64,000 bases of DNA, from positions 7,979,873 through 8,043,872 of the forward strand of contig NC_035171.2 in assembly GCF_001659605.2 (NCBI RefSeq), read 5' to 3'. The notes beneath the pieces were generated by a model. It did not search any database, was not told where the DNA came from, and saw only the letters and a program-made list of their open reading frames with translations. The position numbers and the translations under genes were made by a program. Positions within the stretch are counted from its first letter, which is position 1, and every line of letters begins with the position of its first letter. This document shows, in pieces, positions 20,806 to 32,078 of this stretch. This DNA comes from Manihot esculenta (lineage: Eukaryota; Streptophyta; Magnoliopsida; Malpighiales; Euphorbiaceae).

Positions 20806-22529
20806 ATGGATAGCCCAAAACTTCCCGAAGTTCTTAGAGTAGAGTCTACAGTCACTCCGTCCGTCCTGAAAAATTTCTTCTTTAGGGAGTATTTAGATAC
20901 CCCTCTCTTTCGTATCTGGGCCCCCTACCCGAACGAGAGGATCGTTCTTTCTGATCCTCCTCCCTCCGACCTAATCGATCCCTAAAAGGATCTTAGCCTG
21001 GTTTTTTTCGCTAAACAAAGGGAGTTTGGCTTAACTTTCCCCTTTTCTCCTTTCTTTATCGAGGTCTTCCGGTACTTTAGGATAACCCCTCGGATGTTAG
21101 TTTCCAATTCCATTCTGTTCATGTCCTCTTTTGAATCTGTATGTCTGAGCTGGGGGTTCACGCCCATGGTGCATTTGTTTGTCTTTTTTTTTTCGATTAG
21201 TCAGAGCAAGCCAGGGTTTTTATTATTTTTCCCCTCGCGGAGGACTTTCAATCTTTTCGGGTCATAAAGACTCAATAAAGGGCTGGATGGAGGGCTTTGC
21301 AGTAGTGGAGCTCAAGAAGGAGTCCGGGCTCATTTGGGACCTAGAACTCTCCTGGGAGGATGTTTCACTGAACTGCAATGACCTGCCCCAGCTAAGCCTT
21401 ACGGAATAAGTCAGGTTTATTCGACTGACTTCTGTCGAAAAGAAGTATGATGTCGAGAAATGTATGTTTGTGTTTAATCTTCGTGATATCAGAGACGCGG
21501 GTATTTTACTTCACTTAGCTGTGTCGTTTTGCCCTTGTGATTTGTGTGGCAAGTTGCCTTACTTTGTATTAATTTTGGACTTTTGCAGCTTCCGACGTGA
21601 AGATGGAACAGATCAAGCCCCCGAAGAACCTCATACTGTCCCGTGAGAGCATGAACGCAACACTGGATGTCCTCCGGTCTGGGCAATCGGTGAAAGAGGC
21701 TACCGAGGAGGTGGCCAAGACTATTTCTACCAGGACGGTGGGTAAGCCTCTTGCTCCACCCTCCTTCCGAGCTCCCAAATCAAGTACCCGGGGAGCCAGG
21801 TCTGCCAGACCATCCTGCCGCGGTAGGTCGAGCTCGGCTCCCAGGTTTTCTGAAGCCTCTAGGTCTCAGCGAGCTTCTGGTGCAAAAGCGAAGGGGGATC
21901 CAGAGATTGCTGCCAAATCAACTGAAGATTCCGAGCTCATGAGGACAGATGATCTTCAGTCCTCTGCTGAGGTCTCCGCGGGACTTTTGGAGGTTGCCCC
22001 CGCCGATGAGGGGGGGCCTAGGGACACAAGTGAAGCCGACCCAAAAGGACAAAATGTCCAAGAAATCTCATCTGGGGTCGTCCTTACGAAGGGGGCTGAA
22101 TCTGAGCCCGCGGAGGGTGCTCCTCCTCGAAGGGAGTCAGCAGCTGTTCCTCAGGGCGCGGCCAAGGAAGTCGGGAGTTAGCGTCCTTCTCCCTCTGACG
22201 CTCCTGCCCCTGTTCCTAAGAAATCCTGAGCCTCTGGACGTACTGCCCCTGCCCTGCCTCTGCTCGAGAAGAAGAAGACTTTGGTGGTGCCCCTGCTTTC
22301 TGCTCCAGACAATGATATCCTGAACGCGGAGGACATTACCCATCAGTCTCCGGCGACCGTGGTCGCTAAAATAATCCGGGAACGAATGTTTGGTGGAGTT
22401 ACGCAGGCTTCGGATTCTCGCTTGCTGGCTCTTTTTGGCCATCTGGCCAGCTCTACTCAAGAGCAGGTGGCCTTCCGAGCTCAGTCCAGAGAGCAGCTGG
22501 GGGATATTGCCAGGGAGATACTCCTGATG
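20806..22529 (+). pseudogene. Antisense extra gene of the Tat-like element (transposon-protein-like), decayed
   Basis: Runs opposite to the element. Exon 1 (20806-21500) starts ATG (MDSPKLPEVL) and includes FGLTFPFSPFFIEVFRYFRI and, after a slip in a poly-T run near 21183, GFYYFSPRGG and SIKGWMEGFAVV. These resemble the domain known as putative gypsy-type transposon (Transposase_28-like) in plant Tat extra ORFs. An 88-bp intron (21501-21588, GT...TTTTGCAG) joins in phase to exon 2, a basic Ser/Pro/Ala-rich region followed by an alpha-helical part (ATVVAKIIRERMF). Exon 2 ends at the strong donor ATG/GTAAGT. Stops: TAA 20983, TAA 21407, TAG 22179, and a TGA near 22227. Tat-type elements are known to carry such antisense ORFs; function unknown. 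Domain name recalled, not searched. Confidence 0.6.
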
Positions 22530-22625
22530 GTAAGTCTTGCTTGATTCTTTTCTGTTCTTAATTTGTTTCTGCCTTTCCTTACCTCCTAGCCTTACTTGTC
22601 TTCCCTTTTACAAGGTCACTGGCAT
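22530..22625. other. Intron start of the antisense gene, cut by chromovirus insertion
   Basis: Begins GTAAGTCTTGC and ends TCACTGGCAT directly at the LTR start TGTAACGACC. The last five bases (GGCAT) would be the target site. No matching copy is found on the right because that flank has been deleted. Confidence 0.5.
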
Positions 22626-24626
22626 TGTAACGACCCGAAAATCGGACCACTACCGGCACTAGGATCCAGATCGACTTAAGGTCGCCGGGACCCGTAATAA
22701 GCCTGCTATACTCTCTGGGTACCTGTAAAATCCCATACATGGATAAACATACTCTGTACATCTGTAAACTCATCTCTATACCAAGGTTTAACCTGTGCAT
22801 GCACTCTCTCTATGTGCACAGACCGCTTACTAGAGCACTCATCAAAGCTCTAGACAGGTCCACACAAGATATAAAAATCTGGTATCCATGCTCATCAAAG
22901 AAGCATAAACATAAACTGCCATGTATATACAAAGGGATTACAAATACATCTGGGTCAAGTACAATACTAAACAAACTCTGTGCAACTGGTACATAAACAT
23001 CTCTTTACAAGAATACATGTCCATACTAAACTATTACATGACTTCTAGCACTTCCTGTACTCTTCTGACTTCCCCTGATCTCTGAGCCTGCAAAACTGGG
23101 GTTAAGGGAGAGGGGTGAGCTATACTAGCCCAGTGAGTAGAATCAACAAAAACATGGTGATAAGACATGCTCTCATGGAATGCATCACATCACAAGTAAT
23201 CACCCATCTTGGTCAGACGGACCAAAAATCCCTCTAAACTGTGCCAGGCCCGCGAAGGAGCTCCTCAGGTCTTGATGAACATACTCTAGTACCGAAGTAC
23301 TCTGTGCCTGGTCCTCTCAGGGCTGTTCCAGGACTTTCCTGCGAGGGCTAATGGATCCAACACTAAGTCCGAACCACACATAAACAATGTACAAGGAACA
23401 GTGCCAAGTACAAGGATAGATGCAATGCAACATATTCGTGTGCACTAATGCAAGGCACCCTAACATAGCATGGCATCAATGATGCATGAGTCATGATAAA
23501 AATATTCACTTTTCCATATTAAAACAGTTAAGTTTAGTTCCACTCACCTCTGGCTGACTCTGGTATGACTCTAGTAACTCTGGTGCAATGCTCACTGCTG
23601 GTCTCTGCGGTTCCTCTAGTCCATACCTACACAGGTGGACTCAGATGAGGGACCAAACTAACTCAAGAACATCTCTATAAAACTCCCCAAACCCCCTTAA
23701 AAGATCCTAAAACAATCACACAAAGCATGCAAAAGAAGGCTGGACAGGGCACCTTCGGCGGCAGGTTCGGCAGTCGAAAGCCCTCTCCAGATCCGAAACT
23801 CGGGCACCTTCGGCGGCCGAAAGTCCCCTCCAGATCCGAAAGTCCAAACTTTCGGGGGCAAGGTTCGGGGGCTGAAGGTCACTCCAGAGCCGAAAGTCCA
23901 CAACCTTCGGCGGCACTTTCGGCGGCCGAAACTCCGCTCCAGAGCCGAAAGTCCAAACTTTCGGAAGCGAGCTTAGGCAGCCGAAACCACCTCCTTAGCA
24001 CGTTCGGCGGCCGAACCTTCCTTCGGCGGCCGAAGCTGGGTTCCCCAGTTAGGTAGAACCTTTATAAAACATACCAAAAGCTAAGGATCAACCCTTACCT
24101 CTTGAAGATCTTGAGGATAAGTGATCCTAACGTGGAGATTGGAGAAACAAGCTTCCAAAGTCTCCAAGCTTCAAAACTTTGCTCTTTTGCTCAAAACCTT
24201 CAAAACCAACATAAAAACTCTTAAAACTTTGAAAGATTTGAAGAAAACACAAAGATCACCCAAGGAAGATCATGGTCTCACCTCTGTGAGTGGGAAGGGA
24301 AAGAAAATCTTATCTTTCCACCGACCTTTGGCCTTTTTATAGGTGGCTGGCCAGACCACCTTCGGCGGCCAAACGTGATCCCGAAACCATGCAATGTTCG
24401 GCGGCCAAAAATCACGTTCGGCGGCGAAAATCACGTTCGGCGGCCGAACCTGGCAGAACTTCCTTGGCTCTTTTCTTTCAAAAACTCATTTTCCTTTATA
24501 CTTAGAACATTAAAACACTTAAAAACCTTTAGAAAAACATATGTATTACCCCTCTAGAGGGTTCCGACACCCGAGATTCCACCGGACTACAGGAATTTCG
24601 ATGTCGAACTCTAGCCGGGTATTACA
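22626..24626 (-). repeat. Tek1 3' LTR
   Basis: 2001 bp; plus-strand ends TGTAACGACC...GGGTATTACA. Compared with 29862-32078 it lacks about 216 bp (equivalent to about 31309-31528), with AACC at both edges, suggesting a microhomology deletion. A TATA motif (CTATAAAAAGG on the element strand, 24334-24341) lies amid TTCGGCGGCCGAA-type palindromes. Confidence 0.9.
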
Positions 24627-24663
24627 TTCTCCCCCCCTTAAGAACATTCGTCCCCGAATGTTC
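24627..24663 (-). promoter_or_regulatory. Tek1 polypurine tract and adjacent hairpin
   Basis: On the element strand TTAAGGGGGGGAGAA directly precedes the 3' LTR. Next to it, GAACATTCG and CGAATGTTC (loop TCCC) form a perfect inverted repeat. The same arrangement occurs in Tek2 (one mismatch) and Tek3. Confidence 0.75.
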
Positions 24664-24701
24664 CTCAAACAACTAAACACACAAAGGAGGGAGAACTAAC
24701 C

Positions 24702-27700
24702 TTAAAACAGATATGGATATTGCTGGAGCATAGACTCCCGTGTTTCCCAGGTGCAATCTTCTAGGTTGTGGTGGTTCCACAGCACTTTCACCATCGGAAT
24801 TTCCTTGTTCCTCAGCTGTCTGATCTGTGCGTCCAAGATTCACACTGGCTGCTCTACATAGGTGAGATCTCCAAGAATCTCTACATCAGGTTCACTAAGA
24901 ACCTTACTCAGATCGGACACAAACTTCCTCAACATAGAAACATGGAATACCAGGTGAATTTTCTCCATAGAAGCAAGTAAATCCAGCTTGTACGACACAT
25001 TCCCGATCTTCTGCAAGATCTCAAAGGGACCAATGTACCGTGGAGCTAGTTTACCCTTCTTCCCAAACCGAACCACTCCCTTCATTGGAGACACCTTCAG
25101 CATAACCATATCCCCCTCCTGAAACTCTATTTGCTTCCTGCGGATATCTGTATAGCTCTTCTGTCTGCTCACAGCAGTTCTGATCCTTTCTCTGATAAGG
25201 GGCACTAGCCTGCTGGTGATTTCTACTAGTTCAGGCCCTGCAAGAGCCTTCTCTCCTACTTCTTCCCAGCAAACAGGAGATCTGCATTTCCTTCCATATA
25301 GAGCTTTATAAGGAGCCATCCCGATGCTAGCATGATGGCTGTTATTGTAGGCAAACTCCACCAAAGGTAGATGTTGCTTCCAAGAACCGCCAAAGTCTAA
25401 CACACACATCCTGAGCATATCTTCTATAGTCTGGATGGTCCTCTCTGACTGTCCATCAGTCTGTGGATGGAAAGCAGTGCTAAAATCTAACCTTGTGCCC
25501 ATAGCTCCCTGCAGACTCTGCCAAAACCTGGAGGTGAACTGAGGTCCTCTGTCTGACACTATAGACACGGGAACCCTATGCAACCTTACTATCTCCTTCA
25601 CATAGACCTATGCTAACTTATCCACAGAATAGTTACTCCTGACAGGGATGAAGTGAGCAGATTTAGTCAGTCTATCCACAATCACCCATATGGAGTCTAT
25701 CCTGTTGGACGCTGCCGGTAACTCCACCACAAAATCCATAGCTAGTTTTCCCATTTCCACTCTGGAATCGGCAGTGGGTTAAGCATTCCAGCCGGCTTCT
25801 GATATTCTAGTTTCACCCTCTGGCAAACCTCATAGGCAGACACAAACTGTGCCACTTCTCTCTTCATAGATGACCACCATACAACTCTCTTCAGATCTTG
25901 ATACATCTTAGTGGCTCTAGGGTGAACACTGTACCTAGCATTATGAGCTTCCCTCATAATGCCCTCCTTCAAACTGCTGCCATCTGGTACACATAGTCTA
26001 TTCCTGAGGCGGAGGATCCCTTGGCTGTCAAATCTGAACTCTGCACTGTTCCCTGACTGAATAGTCCTGGCAATCTTCACTAACTCAGGGTCCTAATGCT
26101 GTTTCTGAGCCACCTGCTCCAGAAACACGGGTGTTACTCTCATCTGTGCTATCAAAGCACCAGTACCCGATAACTCCAACTGTAGCCCTTCATCAATGAG
26201 CCTGTAAAACTCCATCACCACTGGTCTCCTCTCTGCTGCTATATGGGATAAACTGCCAAGTGATTTCCGGCTTAGGGCGTCTGCCACAACATTCGCCTTA
26301 CCCAGATGGTACTGGATCTTGCAATCATAGTCATTGAGCAGTTCAACCCATCTTCTCTGCCTCAAGTTTAGCTCCCTCTGACTCAAGATGTACTGTAAAC
26401 TCTTATGATCTTTGAAGATCTCGCATTTAACCCCATAAAGGTAATGCCTCCACATCTTGAGTGCAAAGATAACTACTGCCATCTCTAGGTCATGTGTGGG
26501 GTAATTCAACTCGTACTTCTTCAACTGTCTAGAAGCATAAGCAATCACCCTGTCATTTTGCATCAACACACAACCCAGTCCCATTCGGGACGCATCGCAG
26601 AAGACTGTGAAGTCCACACCACTGACAGGCAGAGCTAACACTGGTGCTGAAGTTAACCTCTTATTGAGCTCTTCAAAGCTCTCCTCACACTGATCTGACC
26701 ATATAAACTTCTAATTCTTCTTGGTTAGTCTGGTCATAGGAGCAGCTATCTTCGAGAAGTCCTGTACGAACCTCCTGTAGTAACCCGCCAAACCCAAAAA
26801 GCTTCTAATCTCTGTCACTGTAGTGGGTCTGGGCCAGTTAGCTACAGCCTCTATCTTCTTGGGGTTTACCTCTATGCCCTCTGCTAACACTGCATGCCCC
26901 AAGAATGAAATGCTCCTTAGCCAGAACTCACACTTAGAGAACTTGGCATACAAGCCATGCTCTCTCAAGGTCTGCAGAACTGTCCTCAGATGTTGGGCAT
27001 GCTCCTCTGCATCTTTGGAGTACACTAGGATATCATCAATAAAGACAATAATGAAGTGATCCAGATACTCTCTGAAAACTCTGTTCATGAGATCCATGAA
27101 TGCTGTAGGGGCATTAGTCAACCCGAACGGCATTACCAGGAACTCATAATGCCCATATCTGGTCCTGAAAGCTGTCTTTGGCACATCCTCTTCCCTGACT
27201 CTCAGCTGGTGGTACCCGGATCTCAGATCTATCTTAGAAAAACAACCTGCTCTAGCTAGCTGGTCAAATAGATCATCCATCCTAGGCAGGGGATACTTAT
27301 TCTTGGTAGTGACCTTGTTCAACTGCCTGTAGTCGATACAAAATCTAAGAGATCCATCCTTCTTTCTAACAAACAGCACTGGAGCACCCTGAGGTGAGGT
27401 ACTAGGGCGGATGAAACCCTTATCTACCAACTCCTGTAACTGCTCTTTCAGCTCCTTTAACTCTGCTAGTGCCATCCTGTAAGGGGGAATAGAGATCGGT
27501 CTAGTACCGAGCAGCAACTCTATCTCAAACTCTATCCCCCTATCAGGTGGTAGTCCTGGAAGCTCGTCTGGGAACACGTTTGGAAACTCTCTGACTACTG
27601 GTACTGAAGCTGGTTCCCTAACCTGACTGTCTAGCTCCCTCACATGAGCTAGAAACCCCTGACATCCCCTCCTAAGCAACCTGCGAGCCTGAAGGGCTGA

Positions 27701-29635
27701 TATCAAACCCCTAGGTGTCCCTCTCCTATCTCCTCTGAATACACACTCTGACCCATCCAGATCTCTGAGACTAACTACCTTGCCTCTGCAGTCCAAGGTA
27801 GCACCATATGTAGATAGCCAATCCATCCCTAGAATGACGTCAAAATCTGTCAAATCTAGAACCACAAGGTCAGCTGGAAGGCATCTACCCTCTATGAACA
27901 CTGGACTGAACCGGCAGACTGACTCTGCCACTGATGGGTCGCACTTGGGTCCACTGACCCAGAGAGGACACTCTAACTCTGAGACTATCAGACCCAACCT
28001 CTCTACGGCTCTAGAAGCAATGAAGGAATGAGAAGCACCGGGGTCCATCAAAGCATACACATCAGAACACCCTATGATGAGATTACCTGACACCACTGTG
28101 TTCGACGTGTTAGCCTCCTCCTGAGTCACTGTGAAGATCCGTGCTGGGGCTGTTGGACCTTCACCTCGGGAACTTGCTACTGAAGAAGAGGCTGACCCCC
28201 TTCCTCGACCTCTGCCACTACTCTGAGGCATGGCTGGAGCTGCTGGCTGAGCGACACTACCTGAGGTCATCTGCTGGGATGGTGCCATTAAGGTCACTGT
28301 AGGACATTCCCGTGCAAAATGTCCCTCCTGCCCACACCTGTAGCAGGCTGAAGATCCCAACTGACAAACTCCTCTGTGCCGTCTTCCACATCTCATACAT
28401 ACTAGACTGCCTGTGCCAGAGCTTGAGCCACTACCCATTCCCAGACCAGACTTGATCTTGTTCCAGAACTTATTCTTCTTGCCCTTGAACTTTTCTCCCT
28501 TTTTGCTAACAGAAACTGCTACACTGGGGGTCTTAGAACACGAAGACTGTGCCACCTGCTGTTTTACTGTCCCCTGAATGATGGCACTTGCTTCCATCTT
28601 TCTGGCTGCATCCACTATCGAGTGGAAACTCTCTTTCTCTGCAGGAAGAATCAAGGAGAAGTACATGGGATGTCGTCTCATGGCATATCTCCTTGCCTTC
28701 TTCTGGTCAGTGTCATAGGCCTGACCCACATATTGTAACAGATCCAGGAACTTATCAGTGTATTCGTCTACACTCATCTCATCAGTCTTTCTCAACTGTT
28801 CGAACTCTATTGCTTTCATCTCCCTGGAACTGTCTGGAAAAGCCCACCCTGCAAACTCGTTGGAGAACTCTTCCCAAGACATGCTGTCCAACCTAGGGTT
28901 CACATAATTCTTATACCACTCTTGAGCTTTCTTGCATCTCAGAGTGAACCCTGCCATCTCAATGGCTCTGCTGTCATCAGCTCCTAAATCGTCTGTTATC
29001 ATCTTCACCAGTCTGAGGTACTCAAAAGGGTCATCTCCCATATTGTACTTGGGAGCATCCTACTTTAAATACTCTGTCATCTTCACCCTACTTCCCCCAG
29101 ATGAGCTAGGCTGAGGTACTTGGACAATAGGGACTACTGGTTCTGGTGGTGGAGGTAGAGGTACTGTATCTCTTGATTTTGAGTGTACTGAGCTTGGATG
29201 GAAAGGCGTGGGTGGATACATAGGATATGGTGGGTAAAAAGGAGGATAAGGCATATATGGCATGTAGGTGGGATATGGGGTAAAGCTAGGGTACTCCGAC
29301 GTACCTCCCATCGGGTACCCTGGGCCCTGTGGAAAGGGTGAAAAGGGGGATGGGTAACCAAACCCCGAGGCCTGAGCGCCTCCCTGAGATTCTCCCATAC
29401 CCTGACTTTCTTCTCTTGCTGGATCAACATCCACTGCCCCCCTCACTTCCTCTGACCTTTGTCCTCTATCTGATCCCCTTCTGCTTTCATCAAAAGACCT
29501 TCTACGGTCCCTTGACGTGCCCTCCCTGCTTGATCTCTGAGACATTGCCCTTGGCAACGCAGGGGGACGAGCATCCATACCCTGATTCTCTGGTGGAACT
29601 CCAGTCAATCGAGCTGATCGACGAGTTCCTCTCAT
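24702..29635 (-). pseudogene. Tek1 gag-pol, broken by several stops and a frameshift
   Basis: Starts [12 protein letters not shown]. Visible in order: Tyr/Pro-rich gag N-terminus, gag core, CCHC knuckle ([15 protein letters not shown]), protease (MDPGASHSF), RT (FIDDILVYS), RNase H ([12 protein letters not shown]), integrase ([26 protein letters not shown]) and a chromodomain ending [12 protein letters not shown]. Lesions: stop near 29058 (after EYLK), stop at 26711-26713, stop at 26093-26095, a one-base deletion near 25750, stop at 25608-25610, stop at 24840-24842 just before the chromodomain core. It cannot make a full polyprotein. Confidence 0.88.
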
Positions 29636-29861
29636 CTTAACTCTGGAAAACAACACATAGCATAGCACATAAGCATACATCACATATCAATAATGCACAT
29701 GCATAAGAGCATAGCATCTCACATCATCATAACAAGATAGGACTCAACATCCTATCCTAGTGGACATGTTTCTCCTATTGTGCTTGACCTCTATAACCTC
29801 TATAAGCCCAACACTCTCTCTATAGGTCCGATCATGTGAACTTAGGGCTCTGATACCAATC
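29636..29861 (-). promoter_or_regulatory. Tek1 leader with primer-binding site
   Basis: On the element strand TGGTATCAGAGCC (29846-29858) begins 3 nt after the LTR end; this is the classic site complementary to initiator tRNA-Met. The leader of about 225 bp before the gag ATG is partly conserved with that of Tek3. Confidence 0.85.
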
Positions 29862-32078
29862 TGTAACGACCCAAAAATCGGATCGCTACCGGCACTAGGA
29901 TCCAGATCGACTTAAGGTCGCCGGGACCCGTAGTAAGCTTGCTATACTCTCTGGGTACCTGTAAAATCCCATACATGGATAAACATACTCTGTACATCTG
30001 TAAACTCATCTCTATACCAAGGTTTAACCTGTGCATGCACTCTCTCTATGTGCACAGACCCCTTACTAGAGCACTCATCAAAGCTCTAGACAGGTCCACA
30101 CAAGATATAAAAACCTGGTATCCATGCTCATCAAAGAAGCATAAACATAAACTGCCATGTATATACAAAGGGATTACAAATACATCTGGGTCAAGCACAA
30201 TACTATACAAACTCTGTACAAATGGTACATAAACATCTCTTTACAAGAATACATGTCTATACTAAACTATTACATGACTTCTAGCTCTTCCTGTACTCTT
30301 CTGACTTTCCCTGATCTCTGAGCCTGCAAAACTGGGATTAAGGGAGAGGGGTGAGCTATACTAGCCCAGTGAGTAGAATCAATAAAAACATGGTGATAAG
30401 ACATGCTCTCATGGAATGCATGACATCACAAGTAATCACCCATCTTGGTCGGACGGACCAAAAATCCCTCTAAACTGTGCCCGGCCCGCGAAGGAGCTCC
30501 TCAGGTCTTGATGAACATACTCTAGTACCGAAGTACTCTGTGCCTGGTCCCCTCAGGGCTGTTCCAAGACTTTCCTGCGAGGGCTAATGGATCAAACACT
30601 AAGTCCGAACCACACATAAACAATGTACAAGGAACAGTGCCGAGTACAAGGATAGATGCAATGCAACATATTCGTGTGCACTAATGCAAGACACCCTAAC
30701 ATAGCATGGCATCAATGATGCATGAGTCATGATAAAAATATTCACTTTTCTATATTAAAACAGTTAAGTTTAGTTCCACTCACCTCTGGCTGACTCTGGT
30801 CTGACTCTAGTAACTCTGGTGCAGTGCTCACTGCTGGTCTCTATGGTTCCTCTGGTCCGTACCTACATAGGTGGACTCATATGAGGGACCAAAATAACTC
30901 AAGAACATCTCTATAAAACTCCCCAAACCCCCTTAAAAGATCCTAAAACTATCACACAAAGCATGCAAAAGAAGGCTGGACAGGGCACCTTCGGCGGCAG
31001 GTTCGGCGGCCGAAAGCCCTCTCCAGATCCGAAACTCGGGCACCTTCGGCGGCACCTTCAGCAGCCGAAAGTCCCCTCCAGATTCGAAAGTCCAAACTTT
31101 CGGGGGCAAGGTTCGGGGGCTGAAGGTCACTCCTGAGCCGAAAGTCCACAACCTTCGGCGGCACTTTCGGCGGTCGAAACTCCGCTCCAGAGCCGAAAGT
31201 CCAAACTTTCAGAAGCGAGCTTAGGCAGCCGAAACCACCTCCTTAGCACGTTCGGTGGCCGAACCTTCCTTCGGTGGCCGAAGCTGGATTCCCTAGTTAG
31301 GCAGAACCCTGCTCCAATTCATGCACAACTCCCCCAAACAAAACTCAAACATGCATCTCAACACTCCACAACAAGCATATACTCAAGTACATGCACAAAG
31401 AGGTCAAAAACTAACTTAAAACCCCAAACAACAACATCCAAACAACACATATACATGCTTTTACACAAAACTCACATAAAACCTACTTAACCTAAACATG
31501 CATATCTACCAATAAAACCTTCATAAAACCTTTATAAAACATACCAGAAGCTAAGGATCAACCCTTACCTCTTAAAGATCTTGAGGATAAGTGATCCTAA
31601 CGTGGAGATTGGAGAAACAAGCTTCCAAAGTCTCCAAGCTTCAAAACTTTGCTCTTTTGCTCAAAACCTTCAAAACCAACATAAAAACTCTTAAAACTTT
31701 GAAAGATTTGAAGAAAACACAAAGATCACCCAAGGAAGATCATGGTCTCACCTTTGTGAGTGGGAAGGGAAAGAAAATCTTATCTTTCCACCGACCTTTG
31801 GCCTTTTTATAGGTGGCTGGCCAGACCACCTTCGGCGGCCAAACGTGATCCCGAAACCATGCAATGTTCGGCGGCCGAAAATCACCTTCGGCGTCCGAAC
31901 CTGGCAGAACTTTCCTTGGCTCTTTTCTTTCAAAAACACATTTTCCTTTATACTTAAAACATTAAAACACTTAAAAACCTTTAGAAAAACATATGTATTA
32001 CCCCTCTAGAGGGTTCCGACACCCGAGATTCCACCGGACTACAGGAATTCCGATGCCGGACTCTAGGCGGGTATTACA
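29862..32078 (-). repeat. Shared LTR: 5' LTR of Tek1 and 3' LTR of Tek2
   Basis: 2217 bp, TGTAACGACC...GGGTATTACA. The left neighbour is a primer-binding site (Tek1) and the right neighbour a polypurine tract with its hairpin (Tek2), so one LTR serves both. Keeps the TATA motif (31804-31811) and the palindrome clusters (about 30990-31280 and 31830-31900). Confidence 0.9.

Larger units (their letters stand above)
22626..32078 (-). mobile_element. Tek1: Tekay-like chromovirus (Ty3/gypsy), inactive
   Basis: 3' LTR at 22626-24626, internal region on the minus strand, 5' LTR at 29862-32078. Gag with zinc knuckles, protease, RT, RNase H, integrase and a C-terminal chromodomain place it in the chromodomain (Tekay/Del-like) lineage. 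The primer site is the initiator-Met type. Its right LTR is not followed by a target copy but by the polypurine tract of Tek2, so the two elements share this LTR. Confidence 0.85.

Noticed and set aside
23697..24056. Frames rich in FGG/AAE repeats on both strands (also at 30933-31164, 36471-36908, 37232-37640)
   Set aside because: Translation of the TTCGGCGGCCGAA palindromes in the LTRs; open in several phases by composition only.
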